Assembly: GCA_005883245.1 (NCBI GenBank)
Contig: VAXT01000095.1
Location: 1-16,451 of the forward strand
DNA length: 16,451 bases
Source: Actinomycetota bacterium
GTDB lineage: Bacteria > Actinomycetota > Thermoleophilia > Gaiellales > Gaiellaceae
Direction of reading: 5' to 3'
Shown: piece by piece, positions 1-5,848 of the stretch
How positions within the stretch are numbered: the first letter of the stretch is position 1
How the letters are laid out: the number at the start of each line of letters is the position of its first letter
The notes under the pieces: generated by a model
The model's database searches: none
Told to the model about the DNA's origin: nothing
Seen by the model: the letters and a program-made list of their open reading frames with translations, nothing else
Program-made: the position numbers and the translations under genes

Positions 1-975
1 GACCCACTCGTGCTCGCGGAAGGCGCGGGCGAGCTCCGTCTCCTCTCGCTGCTCGGGAACCGCGACCAGCACCTCGCGCTCGGCGAAGACGAGCGGCGCG
101 CTCGGCTCGCGCTCCTCCTTGACCGCCGTGGCGATGGCCGCGATCTCGGTAGGCGTCGTCCCGCAGCAGCCGCCGATCACGCGGGCGCCGAGGTTCCGGG
201 CGTGCGCGGCGAACTCCGCGAAGTACTCCGGCGAGGCGTGCGGGTAGATGATCCTGTTCCCCGCCATGCTCGCGAGGCCGATGTTCGGCATCGCGGCGAG
301 CGGGAGACCGTTGCCGTCCATCTCGCTGAGCGCGGCCAGGGCGGCCTGGATGCCGGCGCCGTGATTTGCGCCGATCGCAGCCACGCCGAGGTCGCGGAGC
401 CGTTCTGCAGCGTGGGCGGCGGAGAGCCCCGAGAGCGTTTCTGCGCTCGCGTCGAACGTGAGCATTGCGAGCACCGGCAGGGAGGAGACGCTGCGGACGG
501 CTTCGATCGCCGACTCGAGCTCGTCGAGCTCGAAGAAAGTCTCGACTGCGAAGAGGTCGACGCCGCGGCCCTCGAGGACGGCGGCCTGCTCGGCGAAGAT
601 CTCCTTGCGCTCGTCGGGCTCGATCGCCTGGTCGCCGAGGGGGCCGATCGAGCCGGCGATGAACACGTCGCGGCCCGAGATCTCTCTCGCTTCGCGCGCG
701 AGCTTGACGCCGGTGCTGTTGATGTTCGCGAGCTCGTCCTCGAGGTAGTTGGCGGCGAGCTTGCGGCGGTTGGCGCCGAACGTGTTCGTTTCGATCACGT
801 CCGCCCCGGCCTGGATGAAGCCGACGTGGAGCTTGACGACGGTTTCCGGCGCGCGCAGGTTCGCCTCTTCGGGAATGCGGACGCGAGGGGCGGCGCTGGA
901 GACGAGGACGCCCATGCCCCCGTCCGCGACGAGCGGCGGGCCGTCCGCGAGGCGCTCGAGGAGGCGGTTGGCCAT
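1..975 (-). CDS. Homocysteine S-methyltransferase family protein (3' end beyond the window)
   Basis: Transfers a methyl group to homocysteine to make methionine (family role, cytoplasmic). 325 codons are visible, reading right to left from an ATG at 973-975, and the frame is still open at base 1. Seen: the (beta/alpha)8 signature GADVIETNTFGAN near residues 77-89, IAGSIGPLGD near 126-135, and the zinc motif GGCCGTTP at 268-275 with Cys270 and Cys271. The third zinc ligand, normally Cys in a G-[IAL]-N-C motif, is His205 here (GANHGAG). The downstream sequence runs past the usual end of this domain into a charged linker ending FREHEWV, so the gene may continue into a methylenetetrahydrofolate reductase half as in bifunctional homologues; that is inference. 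A SAM riboswitch lies upstream, which fits methionine-cycle control. No clear Shine-Dalgarno sequence precedes the ATG. Confidence 0.9.
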   Translation of the reverse strand, partial: MANRLLERLADGPPLVADGGMGVLVSSAAPRVRIPEEANLRAPETVVKLHVGFIQAGADVIETNTFGANRRKLAANYLEDELANINSTGVKLAREAREISGRDVFIAGSIGPLGDQAIEPDERKEIFAEQAAVLEGRGVDLFAVETFFELDELESAIEAVRSVSSLPVLAMLTFDASAETLSGLSAAHAAERLRDLGVAAIGANHGAGIQAALAALSEMDGNGLPLAAMPNIGLASMAGNRIIYPHASPEYFAEFAAHARNLGARVIGGCCGTTPTEIAAIATAVKEEREPSAPLVFAEREVLVAVPEQREETELARAFREHEWV

Positions 976-981
976 CGAAGG

Positions 982-987
982 AGCCTA
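982..987 (-). promoter_or_regulatory. TANNNT box 6 bases before the homocysteine methyltransferase start
   Basis: Minus strand TAGGCT, six bases from the ATG, the same arrangement as before several other genes in this window. If active it would give a leaderless mRNA that bypasses the SAM riboswitch. It may be chance, because the riboswitch implies a promoter further upstream. Confidence 0.2.
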
Positions 988-1042
988 CTTCCGGCGCGAG
1001 ACCGGGTCGCGGGGCCTGCTTTGTCGGAGCACCGATGTCACC

Positions 1043-1127
1043 TCCATCGCTCTCGGCGGTAGCACCGCACCCGTGGGCCGGTTGCTGCGACGTCTCAGGG
1101 CCGAGTCCCTCAGCCGCTCGTGATGGA
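1043..1127 (-). ncRNA. SAM riboswitch aptamer (SAM-I / SAM-IV clan)
   Basis: On the minus strand the element opens TCCATCACGAGCGGCTGAGG, continues with GGGACTCGGCCC, GCAGCAACC and GGTGCTACC, and closes with GATGGA. These are the conserved S-box core segments in the right order. P1 is formed by TCCATC (1122-1127) with GATGGA (1043-1048), six perfect pairs. P3 is CCG/CCC with GGG/CGG between GCAACC and GGTGCTACC. There is little room for a P4, which points to a SAM-IV or SAM-I/IV subtype, but I cannot fix the subclass. It sits 67 bases before a homocysteine methyltransferase, the expected target. The 67-base platform contains a CCGG-TCTCGCG-CCGG hairpin and no clear U-tract terminator, so control may be translational. 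Confidence 0.85.
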
Positions 1128-1134
1128 CACGTCG

Positions 1135-1140
1135 AGCGTA
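1135..1140 (-). promoter_or_regulatory. Probable -10 box for the SAM-riboswitch transcript
   Basis: TACGCT on the minus strand, placed so that transcription would begin about at 1128, exactly at the 5' side of riboswitch helix P1. No convincing -35 is seen 17 bases upstream. Confidence 0.4.
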
Positions 1141-1170
1141 GCACTGCGGGCCGAATGGGATCTCCCACGC

Positions 1171-1187
1171 CCCCACCCTGGGTGGGG
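1171..1187. promoter_or_regulatory. 17-bp perfect palindrome
   Basis: CCCCACCCTGGGTGGGG: two 8-bp arms around one central T. It lies about 50 bp upstream of the inferred riboswitch start site. The one-base centre makes it a poor RNA hairpin, so a DNA-binding operator is the likelier reading. No regulator is identified. Confidence 0.35.
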
Positions 1188-1353
1188 ATCGAGGCTCCAC
1201 CCACCACCCGATTTCGAGTCTAGTGCCTGCAATTGGACGTATTCGACCCAAAAGGGGGTTAAGTGCGTCAACGCTCGGGCGTAGGTGAAGCGCCCAGGTC
1301 AACCGCGAACGGGGGATAGATCAACCGATATTTGACCGGCAAACTCTGTGAGA

Positions 1354-1477
1354 CCGAGCGGCCCCGATGCGGCGGGGGCTCTCGGAAAAACGAGTCGGCC
1401 CCATTACGGCAGGGGCAACTCGACATCACTCCGGTTCTCTTCGGAGACGTCAGAGCGGGCCGGGCGGCGGCCCGCTC
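1354..1477. repeat. Four consecutive hairpins, two of identical design
   Basis: No gene is credible in 1190-1745. This part holds four stems in a row. Hairpin 1 (1354-1385): CCGAG, bulge CG, GCCCC, 9-nt loop, GGGGC, bulge T, CTCGG. Hairpin 2 (1391-1422): CGAGT, bulge CG, GCCCC, 9-nt loop, GGGGC, bulge A, ACTCG. Both have a 5-bp outer stem, a 2/1 internal loop, the same 5-bp inner stem and a 9-nt loop containing CGGC; the outer stems differ in sequence yet both pair perfectly. Hairpin 3 (1429-1446): CTCCG with CGGAG. Hairpin 4 (1453-1477): GAGCGGGCC with GGCCCGCTC, 9 perfect pairs. The region is either a structured non-coding RNA or an intergenic repeat element; the strand is not settled. Confidence 0.6.
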
Positions 1478-1578
1478 CGTCGTTCTCGGCTCAGGTTGGC
1501 TCGGGCTAAAGCTTCTCGCCCGCCACGCCGATACTAAGACCAACTCCTTTTCGTGGGCCGGGGGACTGACGGCAAGCA

Positions 1579-1752
1579 TTCCTGCGGCTACTGGAGTAGC
1601 AGAGCGGCGGACACCCGCCGCTTTGCTGTACCCGCAGGAAGAAGACGGCCACGCGGGCAATGCCCGCATGGCCTCTGGTAGGCATCGCAAGCGATGCCTC
1701 GGCGGCTATTGGAGTGGCAGAGCGGCGGACAACTGCCGCTTCGCCCTATTTT
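1579..1752 (+). repeat. Duplicated 29-bp repeat within a second cluster of hairpins
   Basis: A 29-bp unit at 1584-1612 recurs at 1702-1730 with 27 of 29 bases identical (118 bp apart). Copy A lies in a long compound hairpin: outer arms TTCCTGCGG (1579-1587) and CCGCAGGAA (1632-1640), inner 13-bp stem AGCAGAGCGGCGG with CCGCCGCTTTGCT containing a G-U pair on the plus strand. Between the copies are two more hairpins, GGCCA..GCGGGC with GCCCGC..TGGCC (1647-1673) and GGCATCGC with GCGATGCC (1681-1698). Copy B forms GGCAGAGCGGC with GCCGCTTCGCC (one mismatch, one G-U) followed by CTATTTT, a terminator-like end for a plus-strand RNA. It also lies immediately after the SDR stop on the minus strand and could end that transcript. 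Confidence 0.6.
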
Positions 1753-2531
1753 GGGTCGTGGTGCAGCAGCCGACCCTCCATCCCGCCGGCGACGGTCACG
1801 ACCTGCCCGGTCACGTGGCCCGACAGCTCGTCCGAGGCCAGCACGACCACCTGCCGCGCCACGTCCTCGGGCCGCGCCACCTTGCGCAGAGCCATCGTCC
1901 GCGTCACGCGGCGCACGAGCTCGGGGTCAGTCAGCGTCGTCCGCGTCATCGGCGACTCGGTCCAGCCCGGGCACACCACGTTGACCCGTCCACGCGGAGC
2001 CACGCGGACGATCTCGTTCTTCAGGCTGAGCAGCAACCCGTGGACGATCGCCGACTTGGCCGTGGCGTAGTCGGCGTGTCCCGCCTCCCCGAACAGCCCG
2101 GCTGTCGACCCGATCATGACCAGGCTCCCGTGCCCGTTCCGCTCGACCTCCCGCAGGAAGGCGCGCGCGGTCAGGTACGTGATCGTCAGGTTCGCGCGCA
2201 GCGTCGCCTCCCAGCGCTCGAGCGGCAGCTCCCACAGCGGCACGTCCTCCTCGGGCCACTTCCCGGCCACCGCGACGCACACGTCGAGCCCGCTCAGCTC
2301 GTCGACGCTTCGTCGGAAGAGCTCGTCCACGGCGTCCTCGTCCCGGAGATCACCGCCCACGATCGGCGCACCGCCGAGCTCTCGACCAAGTGCCTCGGCC
2401 CGCTCCCGCCCCTCGTGGTAGTGGATCACGACGCGACTGCCCTCGCCGACGAACTCCCGCGCGCAGGCGCCTCCGATGCCGCCCGATGCCCCCGTCACGA
2501 GGACGCGCTTGCCTGCGAGCCCGGTCTCCAC
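1746..2531 (-). CDS. Short-chain dehydrogenase/reductase (SDR)
   Basis: Classical SDR of 261 residues, the normal size: an NAD(P)-dependent oxidoreductase of unknown substrate, cytoplasmic. Seen: the cofactor motif TGASGGIG at 13-20, GDL with Asp61 near the adenine pocket, VAVAG at 86-90 (the NNAG position, but lacking the Asn pair), Asn114, catalytic Ser142, Tyr155 and Lys159 (YATAK), and PGW at 188-190. The start is a GTG at 2529-2531; no Shine-Dalgarno is present, but TAGCCT lies six bases upstream, suggesting a leaderless message. It is divergent from the small gene at 2593. Hairpins begin directly after its stop codon. Confidence 0.92.
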   Translation of the reverse strand: METGLAGKRVLVTGASGGIGGACAREFVGEGSRVVIHYHEGRERAEALGRELGGAPIVGGDLRDEDAVDELFRRSVDELSGLDVCVAVAGKWPEEDVPLWELPLERWEATLRANLTITYLTARAFLREVERNGHGSLVMIGSTAGLFGEAGHADYATAKSAIVHGLLLSLKNEIVRVAPRGRVNVVCPGWTESPMTRTTLTDPELVRRVTRTMALRKVARPEDVARQVVVLASDELSGHVTGQVVTVAGGMEGRLLHHDPK

Positions 2532-2537
2532 GAGCGG

Positions 2538-2543
2538 AGGCTA
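2538..2543 (-). promoter_or_regulatory. -10 box TAGCCT for leaderless SDR transcript
   Basis: TANNNT six bases before the GTG start of the SDR, where no ribosome binding site is visible. Confidence 0.4.
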
Positions 2544-2592
2544 CGACCTGGGGATCAAGCCGGCACGCGGAACGGCCGAAAAGGCGCTTGCC

Positions 2593-2847
2593 ATGACGCT
2601 CCCGACCGAGTTCGACGAACGAAAGATCGGTCTTGCGGTCCTCGAAGCGCTGGACCCGGACGAGGATCTGACCCCCCACGAGCTCGACCACAGAGCCCGG
2701 CGTCTGGGGCGGCTCCTTGAGCACGGCTACGACCTCGAGCACGCGATGGAGATCGCCCGCGCCGATCACGTCGACCTGGAGCTGGCGACGGCGCTCGTCG
2801 CCGTGCATGGTTGCTCGCCACGGCTGGCGGTTCGAATCTTGCTCTGA
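2593..2847 (+). CDS. Small hypothetical protein, 84 residues
   Basis: Not recognised. The ATG at 2593 gives an 84-residue acidic, mostly helical protein (MTLPTEFDERKIG at the start, SPRLAVRILL at the end) with no membrane segment, no cysteine pair and many Leu, Glu, Asp and His. A longer reading from 2476 would run antisense into the SDR gene and is unlikely. Codon third positions are strongly G/C, as in its neighbours, supporting real coding. A weak AAAAGG precedes the start by eight bases. It ends 15 bases before the earliest start of the sigma factor gene, so the two may be co-transcribed, but no function can be inferred. Confidence 0.6.
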   Translation: MTLPTEFDERKIGLAVLEALDPDEDLTPHELDHRARRLGRLLEHGYDLEHAMEIARADHVDLELATALVAVHGCSPRLAVRILL

Positions 2848-2862
2848 ACGGCCCCAATCGCT

Positions 2863-3429
2863 TTGATTCGAGGGGTGCCGGTTGTCGAAACGGACGCCCA
2901 GCTCGTCGCCCGCTGCCGCGCGGGAGACGACGATGCCTGGCGCGAGCTCGTCGATCGCTTCTCGCGCTACGTCTATGCGATCGCGGTCCAGGCGTTCCGG
3001 CTCTCGGAGGCCGACGCGGAGGACGTCTTCCAGGAGGTCTTCGCGCGCGCGTACCAGAACCTCTCGAAGCTCCGGAACGATGCCGCGATCCGCCCCTGGC
3101 TGGCTCAGCTGACCCGCAGGTTGTGCCTGGACACGATTCGCGCCGGCGCTCGCGAACAGCTCGGCGAGATTCCGGAGTCCTCGGGCGTCGATGACACGAT
3201 CGCGCGCCTGGACGAGTCCCTGTTCGTCCACGAGGCCCTCGCGACCCTTTCCAGCAACTGCCGCGAGATCCTCGACCGCTTCTTCGCGCGAGACGAGAGC
3301 TACCAGTTGATCGGCGACGCCCTCGACCTCCCGGCCGGCACGATCGCGAGCCGCATCTCGCGTTGCCTCGTCAAGCTCCGCACCGAGCTGGAGGGAAGAA
3401 ATCCGGTCGCTGCGGAGTCTGGTGGTTGA
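2863..3429 (+). CDS. ECF-like sigma-70 family RNA polymerase sigma factor
   Basis: Directs RNA polymerase to a set of promoters. About 188 residues, the size of a two-domain extracytoplasmic-function sigma factor. Region 2 spans roughly residues 12-95 (LVARCRAGDDDAWRELVDRF, then DAEDVFQEVFARAYQNL and IRPWLAQLTRRLCLDTIRAG). Region 4 spans roughly 125-175 (LSSNCREILDRFF, YQLIGDALDLPAGTIASRIS), with the helix-turn-helix in the latter. The start is uncertain: TTG at 2863 or GTG at 2875 are in frame, neither with a well placed ribosome binding site. Six bases after its stop begins a small gene that may encode its regulator. No zinc-binding anti-sigma gene is seen. Confidence 0.88.
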   Translation: MIRGVPVVETDAQLVARCRAGDDDAWRELVDRFSRYVYAIAVQAFRLSEADAEDVFQEVFARAYQNLSKLRNDAAIRPWLAQLTRRLCLDTIRAGAREQLGEIPESSGVDDTIARLDESLFVHEALATLSSNCREILDRFFARDESYQLIGDALDLPAGTIASRISRCLVKLRTELEGRNPVAAESGG

Positions 3430-3435
3430 TCACGT

Positions 3436-3687
3436 ATGCGTAACTACAACGAGGAAACCCTGGCTGTGCTGCTCCGCACACTCCCCGCCGCACCCGAGGC
3501 GTGGGTCAAGGCTGCGCAGGAGATTCCGCTCGCGCGGAGAGGCTTGGACGACATCGTCGCACGTGCCGAGGCGGATCGGGCCTTTCGCGAGGCGCTGGTC
3601 ATGGACGCCGAGGCCGCGCTCGAAGGGGCCGGATACGAGCACGATCCCGCCCTGGCAGAGGCCGTTCGCGAGCACCTGACTCCGTAA
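3436..3687 (+). CDS. Small sigma-linked protein, 83 residues, resembling a RiPP-leader helix at its C-terminal half
   Basis: Follows the sigma factor after six bases and is probably in its operon. Residues about 13-31 contain LRTLPAAPEAWVKAAQEIP, and the second half, DRAFREALVMDAEAALEGAG, has the spacing FRxxLxxDxxxALxxAG that I associate with leader regions of Nif11/NHLP-type ribosomal peptides. There is no Gly-Gly cleavage site, core, cysteine or membrane segment, so a RiPP precursor is not supported directly. A role as a small regulator or partner of the sigma factor is more likely from position alone. The ATG at 3436 is preceded by GGTGG at about eleven bases. Family assignment is by eye and uncertain. 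Confidence 0.7.
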   Translation: MRNYNEETLAVLLRTLPAAPEAWVKAAQEIPLARRGLDDIVARAEADRAFREALVMDAEAALEGAGYEHDPALAEAVREHLTP

Positions 3688-3708
3688 AACGCAGAGAATG
3701 GCACCGGC

Positions 3709-4296
3709 ATGGCCGGTGACCTGCTTGACGCACCCGTCGGCGAGCTGCTCGAATCGCTCGCGGGCGAGAACCCGTCGCCCGGTGGCGGGTCGGCCGCGGC
3801 GATCGTGGTCGCGATGGCGGCCGGGCTCGTCGCCAAGGTGGCGCGGGCCTCACACAGCTACTGGGACGAAGCCGGCGGCGTGATCGGCCAGGCGGAGTCG
3901 TTTCGCGCCCGCGTCGCTCCGCTCGCCCAGGCCGACGCCGAGGCCTACGACGAGGCGCTGTCCGCGCTGCGCGGTCGCGAGGAGCTCGCCGAGCGCTATC
4001 GCGACCAACAGATTCGGGCGGCGCTCGAACGCTCCGCGGAGATCCCGCTGCGGATCGCCGAGGCGGGCTGCGATCTCGCCTGCCTCGCCGCACTCCTCGT
4101 CGAGAACGGGAACCCCGAAGTCCGCGCCGATGCGGCCGCCGCGGCGATCCTCGCCGAAAGCGGCGCCCGCGTGGCGGCGCAGCTCGTCGGGACGAACCTC
4201 GGCGCAACCGCGGACGACCCGAGGGTGCGCCACGTCGAGTCGCTCGTCGAGATCGCCGCGGACGCGTCGGAGCGGGCGCTCGCCGCAGCGCGCTGA
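3709..4296 (+). CDS. Cyclodeaminase/cyclohydrolase family protein (FTCD-C / FchA-like)
   Basis: 195 residues, matching the stand-alone form of the C-terminal domain of formiminotransferase-cyclodeaminase. Such proteins convert formimino-tetrahydrofolate to methenyl-tetrahydrofolate or hydrolyse methenyl-tetrahydrofolate, in the cytoplasm. Seen: the family motif PSPGGGSAAA at 22-31 close to the N-terminus, then an all-helical body (VAAMAAGLVAKVAR-like helix, AQADAEAYDEALSALR, IPLRIAEAGCDLACLAA, NPEVRADAAAAAILAES). The ATG at 3709 is the only start compatible with the motif position; an ATG at 3698 is in another frame. It begins 21 bases after the small sigma-linked gene. Which of the two reactions it performs cannot be told from sequence. 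It fits one-carbon metabolism, like the methyltransferase at the window start. Confidence 0.85.
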   Translation: MAGDLLDAPVGELLESLAGENPSPGGGSAAAIVVAMAAGLVAKVARASHSYWDEAGGVIGQAESFRARVAPLAQADAEAYDEALSALRGREELAERYRDQQIRAALERSAEIPLRIAEAGCDLACLAALLVENGNPEVRADAAAAAILAESGARVAAQLVGTNLGATADDPRVRHVESLVEIAADASERALAAAR

Positions 4297-4302
4297 GCGT
4301 CG

Positions 4303-4308
4303 TACGAT
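4303..4308 (+). promoter_or_regulatory. -10 box TACGAT for leaderless S8 peptidase transcript
   Basis: TANNNT six bases before the ATG of the S8 peptidase, in the 18-base gap after the cyclodeaminase stop. No ribosome binding site is present. It suggests the peptidase-GAF pair has its own promoter. Confidence 0.45.
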
Positions 4309-4314
4309 CCACGC

Positions 4315-5169
4315 ATGGCGCAACCGGACCCCAACCAGGAGCAGGCGCCGCTGCAGGAGCTCCGGCCCGCCTGGAGCCTGCCCGCAGGAGCCGGCGCCGA
4401 GATCTCGCTGCCCGTCGAGTGGCCGGGCGAGGTCACGCGCGAGTGGGCGTGGGGCGGCTCGACCGGCAAGGGCGTCCGCGTCTGCATCCTCGACAGCGGT
4501 GTCGACGCGGACCATCCGCTCGTCGGCGAGGTCCAGGATTCGGTCGCGGTGTCGCTCGGTGAGAACGACGAGGCGATCATCGCCCCGGACACCGAAGGCG
4601 ACCTCTGCGGACACGGGACCGCCTGCGCCGGAATCGTCCGCTCGCTCGCACCAGACTGCGACCTGACGAGCGTCCGCGTCCTCGGCGCGGGCTTCACGGG
4701 CAGCGGGGACATCCTCCTCGCCGGCCTGCGCTGGGCCGTCGAGCAGGGCTTCGACGTCGTGAACATGAGCCTCTCGACGACGAAGCGCCAGTTCGCCGGG
4801 ATTCTCCACGAGCTCACCGACCGCGCGTACTTCCGGCGCACGGTGCTCGTCGCGTCGGCCCACAACATGCCCGTCGAGAGCTACCCGTGGCGCTTCTCCT
4901 CGGTGATTTCGGTCGGCAGCCACGAGGAGCCGGACCCGCTGACCTTCTTCTACAACCCGGATCCGCCGGTCGAGTTCTTCGCGCGCGGCGTCGACGTCGA
5001 GGTCGCCTGGACCGGAGGCGCCCGCATCCGCTGCACGGGAAACAGCTTCGCGACGCCGCACATGACCGCGCTCTGCGCTCTCGTCCTCGGTAAGCACGCC
5101 GATCTGACGCCGTTTCAGCTCAAGAGCGTTCTCTACCTGACATCGTCGAACGTAGGAGGAGGTCGATGA
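4315..5169 (+). CDS. S8 (subtilisin-like) serine peptidase, cytoplasmic type
   Basis: 284-residue subtilase with a complete catalytic set: Asp60 in VCILDSGVDADHP, His100 in CGHGTACAG, Ser244 in GNSFATPHM, and oxyanion Asn184 in VASAHN. There is no signal peptide, no pro-domain and no membrane segment, so it probably acts inside the cell. The active-site motifs are slightly unusual (GNSFA for the common GTSMA, SAHN for AGN). The last codons overlap the start of the next gene (ATGA), so translation is coupled to the GAF protein. Intracellular S8 peptidases of this compact kind process peptides in some RiPP systems; a repeat peptide gene lies 680 bases downstream, but any link is inference. Substrate unknown. 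Confidence 0.9.
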   Translation: MAQPDPNQEQAPLQELRPAWSLPAGAGAEISLPVEWPGEVTREWAWGGSTGKGVRVCILDSGVDADHPLVGEVQDSVAVSLGENDEAIIAPDTEGDLCGHGTACAGIVRSLAPDCDLTSVRVLGAGFTGSGDILLAGLRWAVEQGFDVVNMSLSTTKRQFAGILHELTDRAYFRRTVLVASAHNMPVESYPWRFSSVISVGSHEEPDPLTFFYNPDPPVEFFARGVDVEVAWTGGARIRCTGNSFATPHMTALCALVLGKHADLTPFQLKSVLYLTSSNVGGGR

Positions 5170-5816
5170 GCGAAGAGCTCAAGGCCGCGGTCGCCGCGGG
5201 CGTGGTCGGATCCGAGGAGACGTTTCGCTCGTTGCTGCAGTCGGTGGTCGAAGTGGCGCGGGCCATCTTCGGCGCGCAGGCGTCGTCGATCTTCCTCCTC
5301 GACGAGGAGAACGACGAGCTCGTCTTCGAGGCGATCGCCGGGCCCGGGGCGGACACGCTCATCGGGCAGCGCTTCCCATCGAGCACGGGCATCGCGGGCT
5401 GGGTGCTCGTCACACGCCAGCCGCTCGTGATCGAGAACGTGACCGAGGATCCGCGTTTCGCAAAGGGCTTCGCCGAGACGACCGGGTACGTCCCGAAGGG
5501 TCTGATGGCGGTCCCGCTGTTGCACGAGGAGCGGGTTCTGGGCGTGCTCGAGGTGCTCGACCGGCCGCAGCGCTCACAGTTCTCGCTCGTCGAGATGGAC
5601 CTCCTCGGGCTCTTCGCCAACCAGGCTGCGATCGCGCTCGACCTCCTGCGCCGCGCGCGCCGGGCCGAGGCGGTTCTCGCCGCGAGCGGCGACGGCGCTG
5701 ACGTGCTCGCCCGGCTGGCGACGACCGTGGAGGGCCTCGACGACGAGCAGCGCGCGGCGGGGCTGCGGTTGCTCGGAGCGGTCGAGGAGGTCCTGAAACG
5801 CGACGAGGGCGGCTGA
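5166..5816 (+). CDS. GAF domain protein
   Basis: 216 residues. A single GAF sensory domain covers about residues 20-165 (RSLLQSVVEVARAIFGAQASSIFLLD at its start, SSTGIAGWVLVTRQPLVIENV in the middle, GLMAVPLLHEERVLGVLEV near its end, FANQAAIAL closing helix). The remaining 50 residues are helical with no output domain such as kinase, GGDEF or HTH. GAF domains bind small molecules or mediate dimerisation; the ligand here is unknown. The ATG at 5166 overlaps the peptidase stop and has a strong AGGAGGAGG site, so both proteins are made together and may interact. A terminator hairpin encloses its stop codon. Confidence 0.9.
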   Translation: MSEELKAAVAAGVVGSEETFRSLLQSVVEVARAIFGAQASSIFLLDEENDELVFEAIAGPGADTLIGQRFPSSTGIAGWVLVTRQPLVIENVTEDPRFAKGFAETTGYVPKGLMAVPLLHEERVLGVLEVLDRPQRSQFSLVEMDLLGLFANQAAIALDLLRRARRAEAVLAASGDGADVLARLATTVEGLDDEQRAAGLRLLGAVEEVLKRDEGG

Positions 5817-5830
5817 GCCGCCCTCGTTTC
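5804..5830 (+). terminator. Rho-independent terminator of the S8-GAF operon
   Basis: CGAGGGCGGC (5804-5813) pairs perfectly with GCCGCCCTCG (5817-5826), and the three-base loop is the TGA stop codon of the GAF gene. TTTC follows. The T-run is short. The stem could also act on the opposing peptide transcript, although no T-run follows on that strand. Confidence 0.65.
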
Positions 5831-5848
5831 TACACCTTTCGGCGCGCC

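Noticed and set aside
10..1062. 350-codon plus-strand open frame
   Set aside because: It is antisense to the homocysteine methyltransferase, whose motifs are clear; the product is Arg/Asp-rich with no family signature. High GC makes long shadow frames.
1268..1690. 140-codon minus-strand frame in the gene-free region
   Set aside because: It is built from hairpin arms and repeats, has no ribosome binding site and no recognisable protein features.
1190..1752. tRNA, tmRNA, RNase P or 6S RNA gene
   Set aside because: I looked for cloverleaf ends, CCA-type termini and the conserved cores of these RNAs and saw none.
2476..2592. Longer N-terminus for the small protein at 2593
   Set aside because: The extension overlaps the SDR start antisense and crosses its promoter box; the ATG at 2593 gives a cleaner protein.
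1332..2720. 462-codon plus-strand frame from a TTG
   Set aside because: It runs through the hairpin region and then antisense through the SDR gene. The translation is low-complexity and has no domain.
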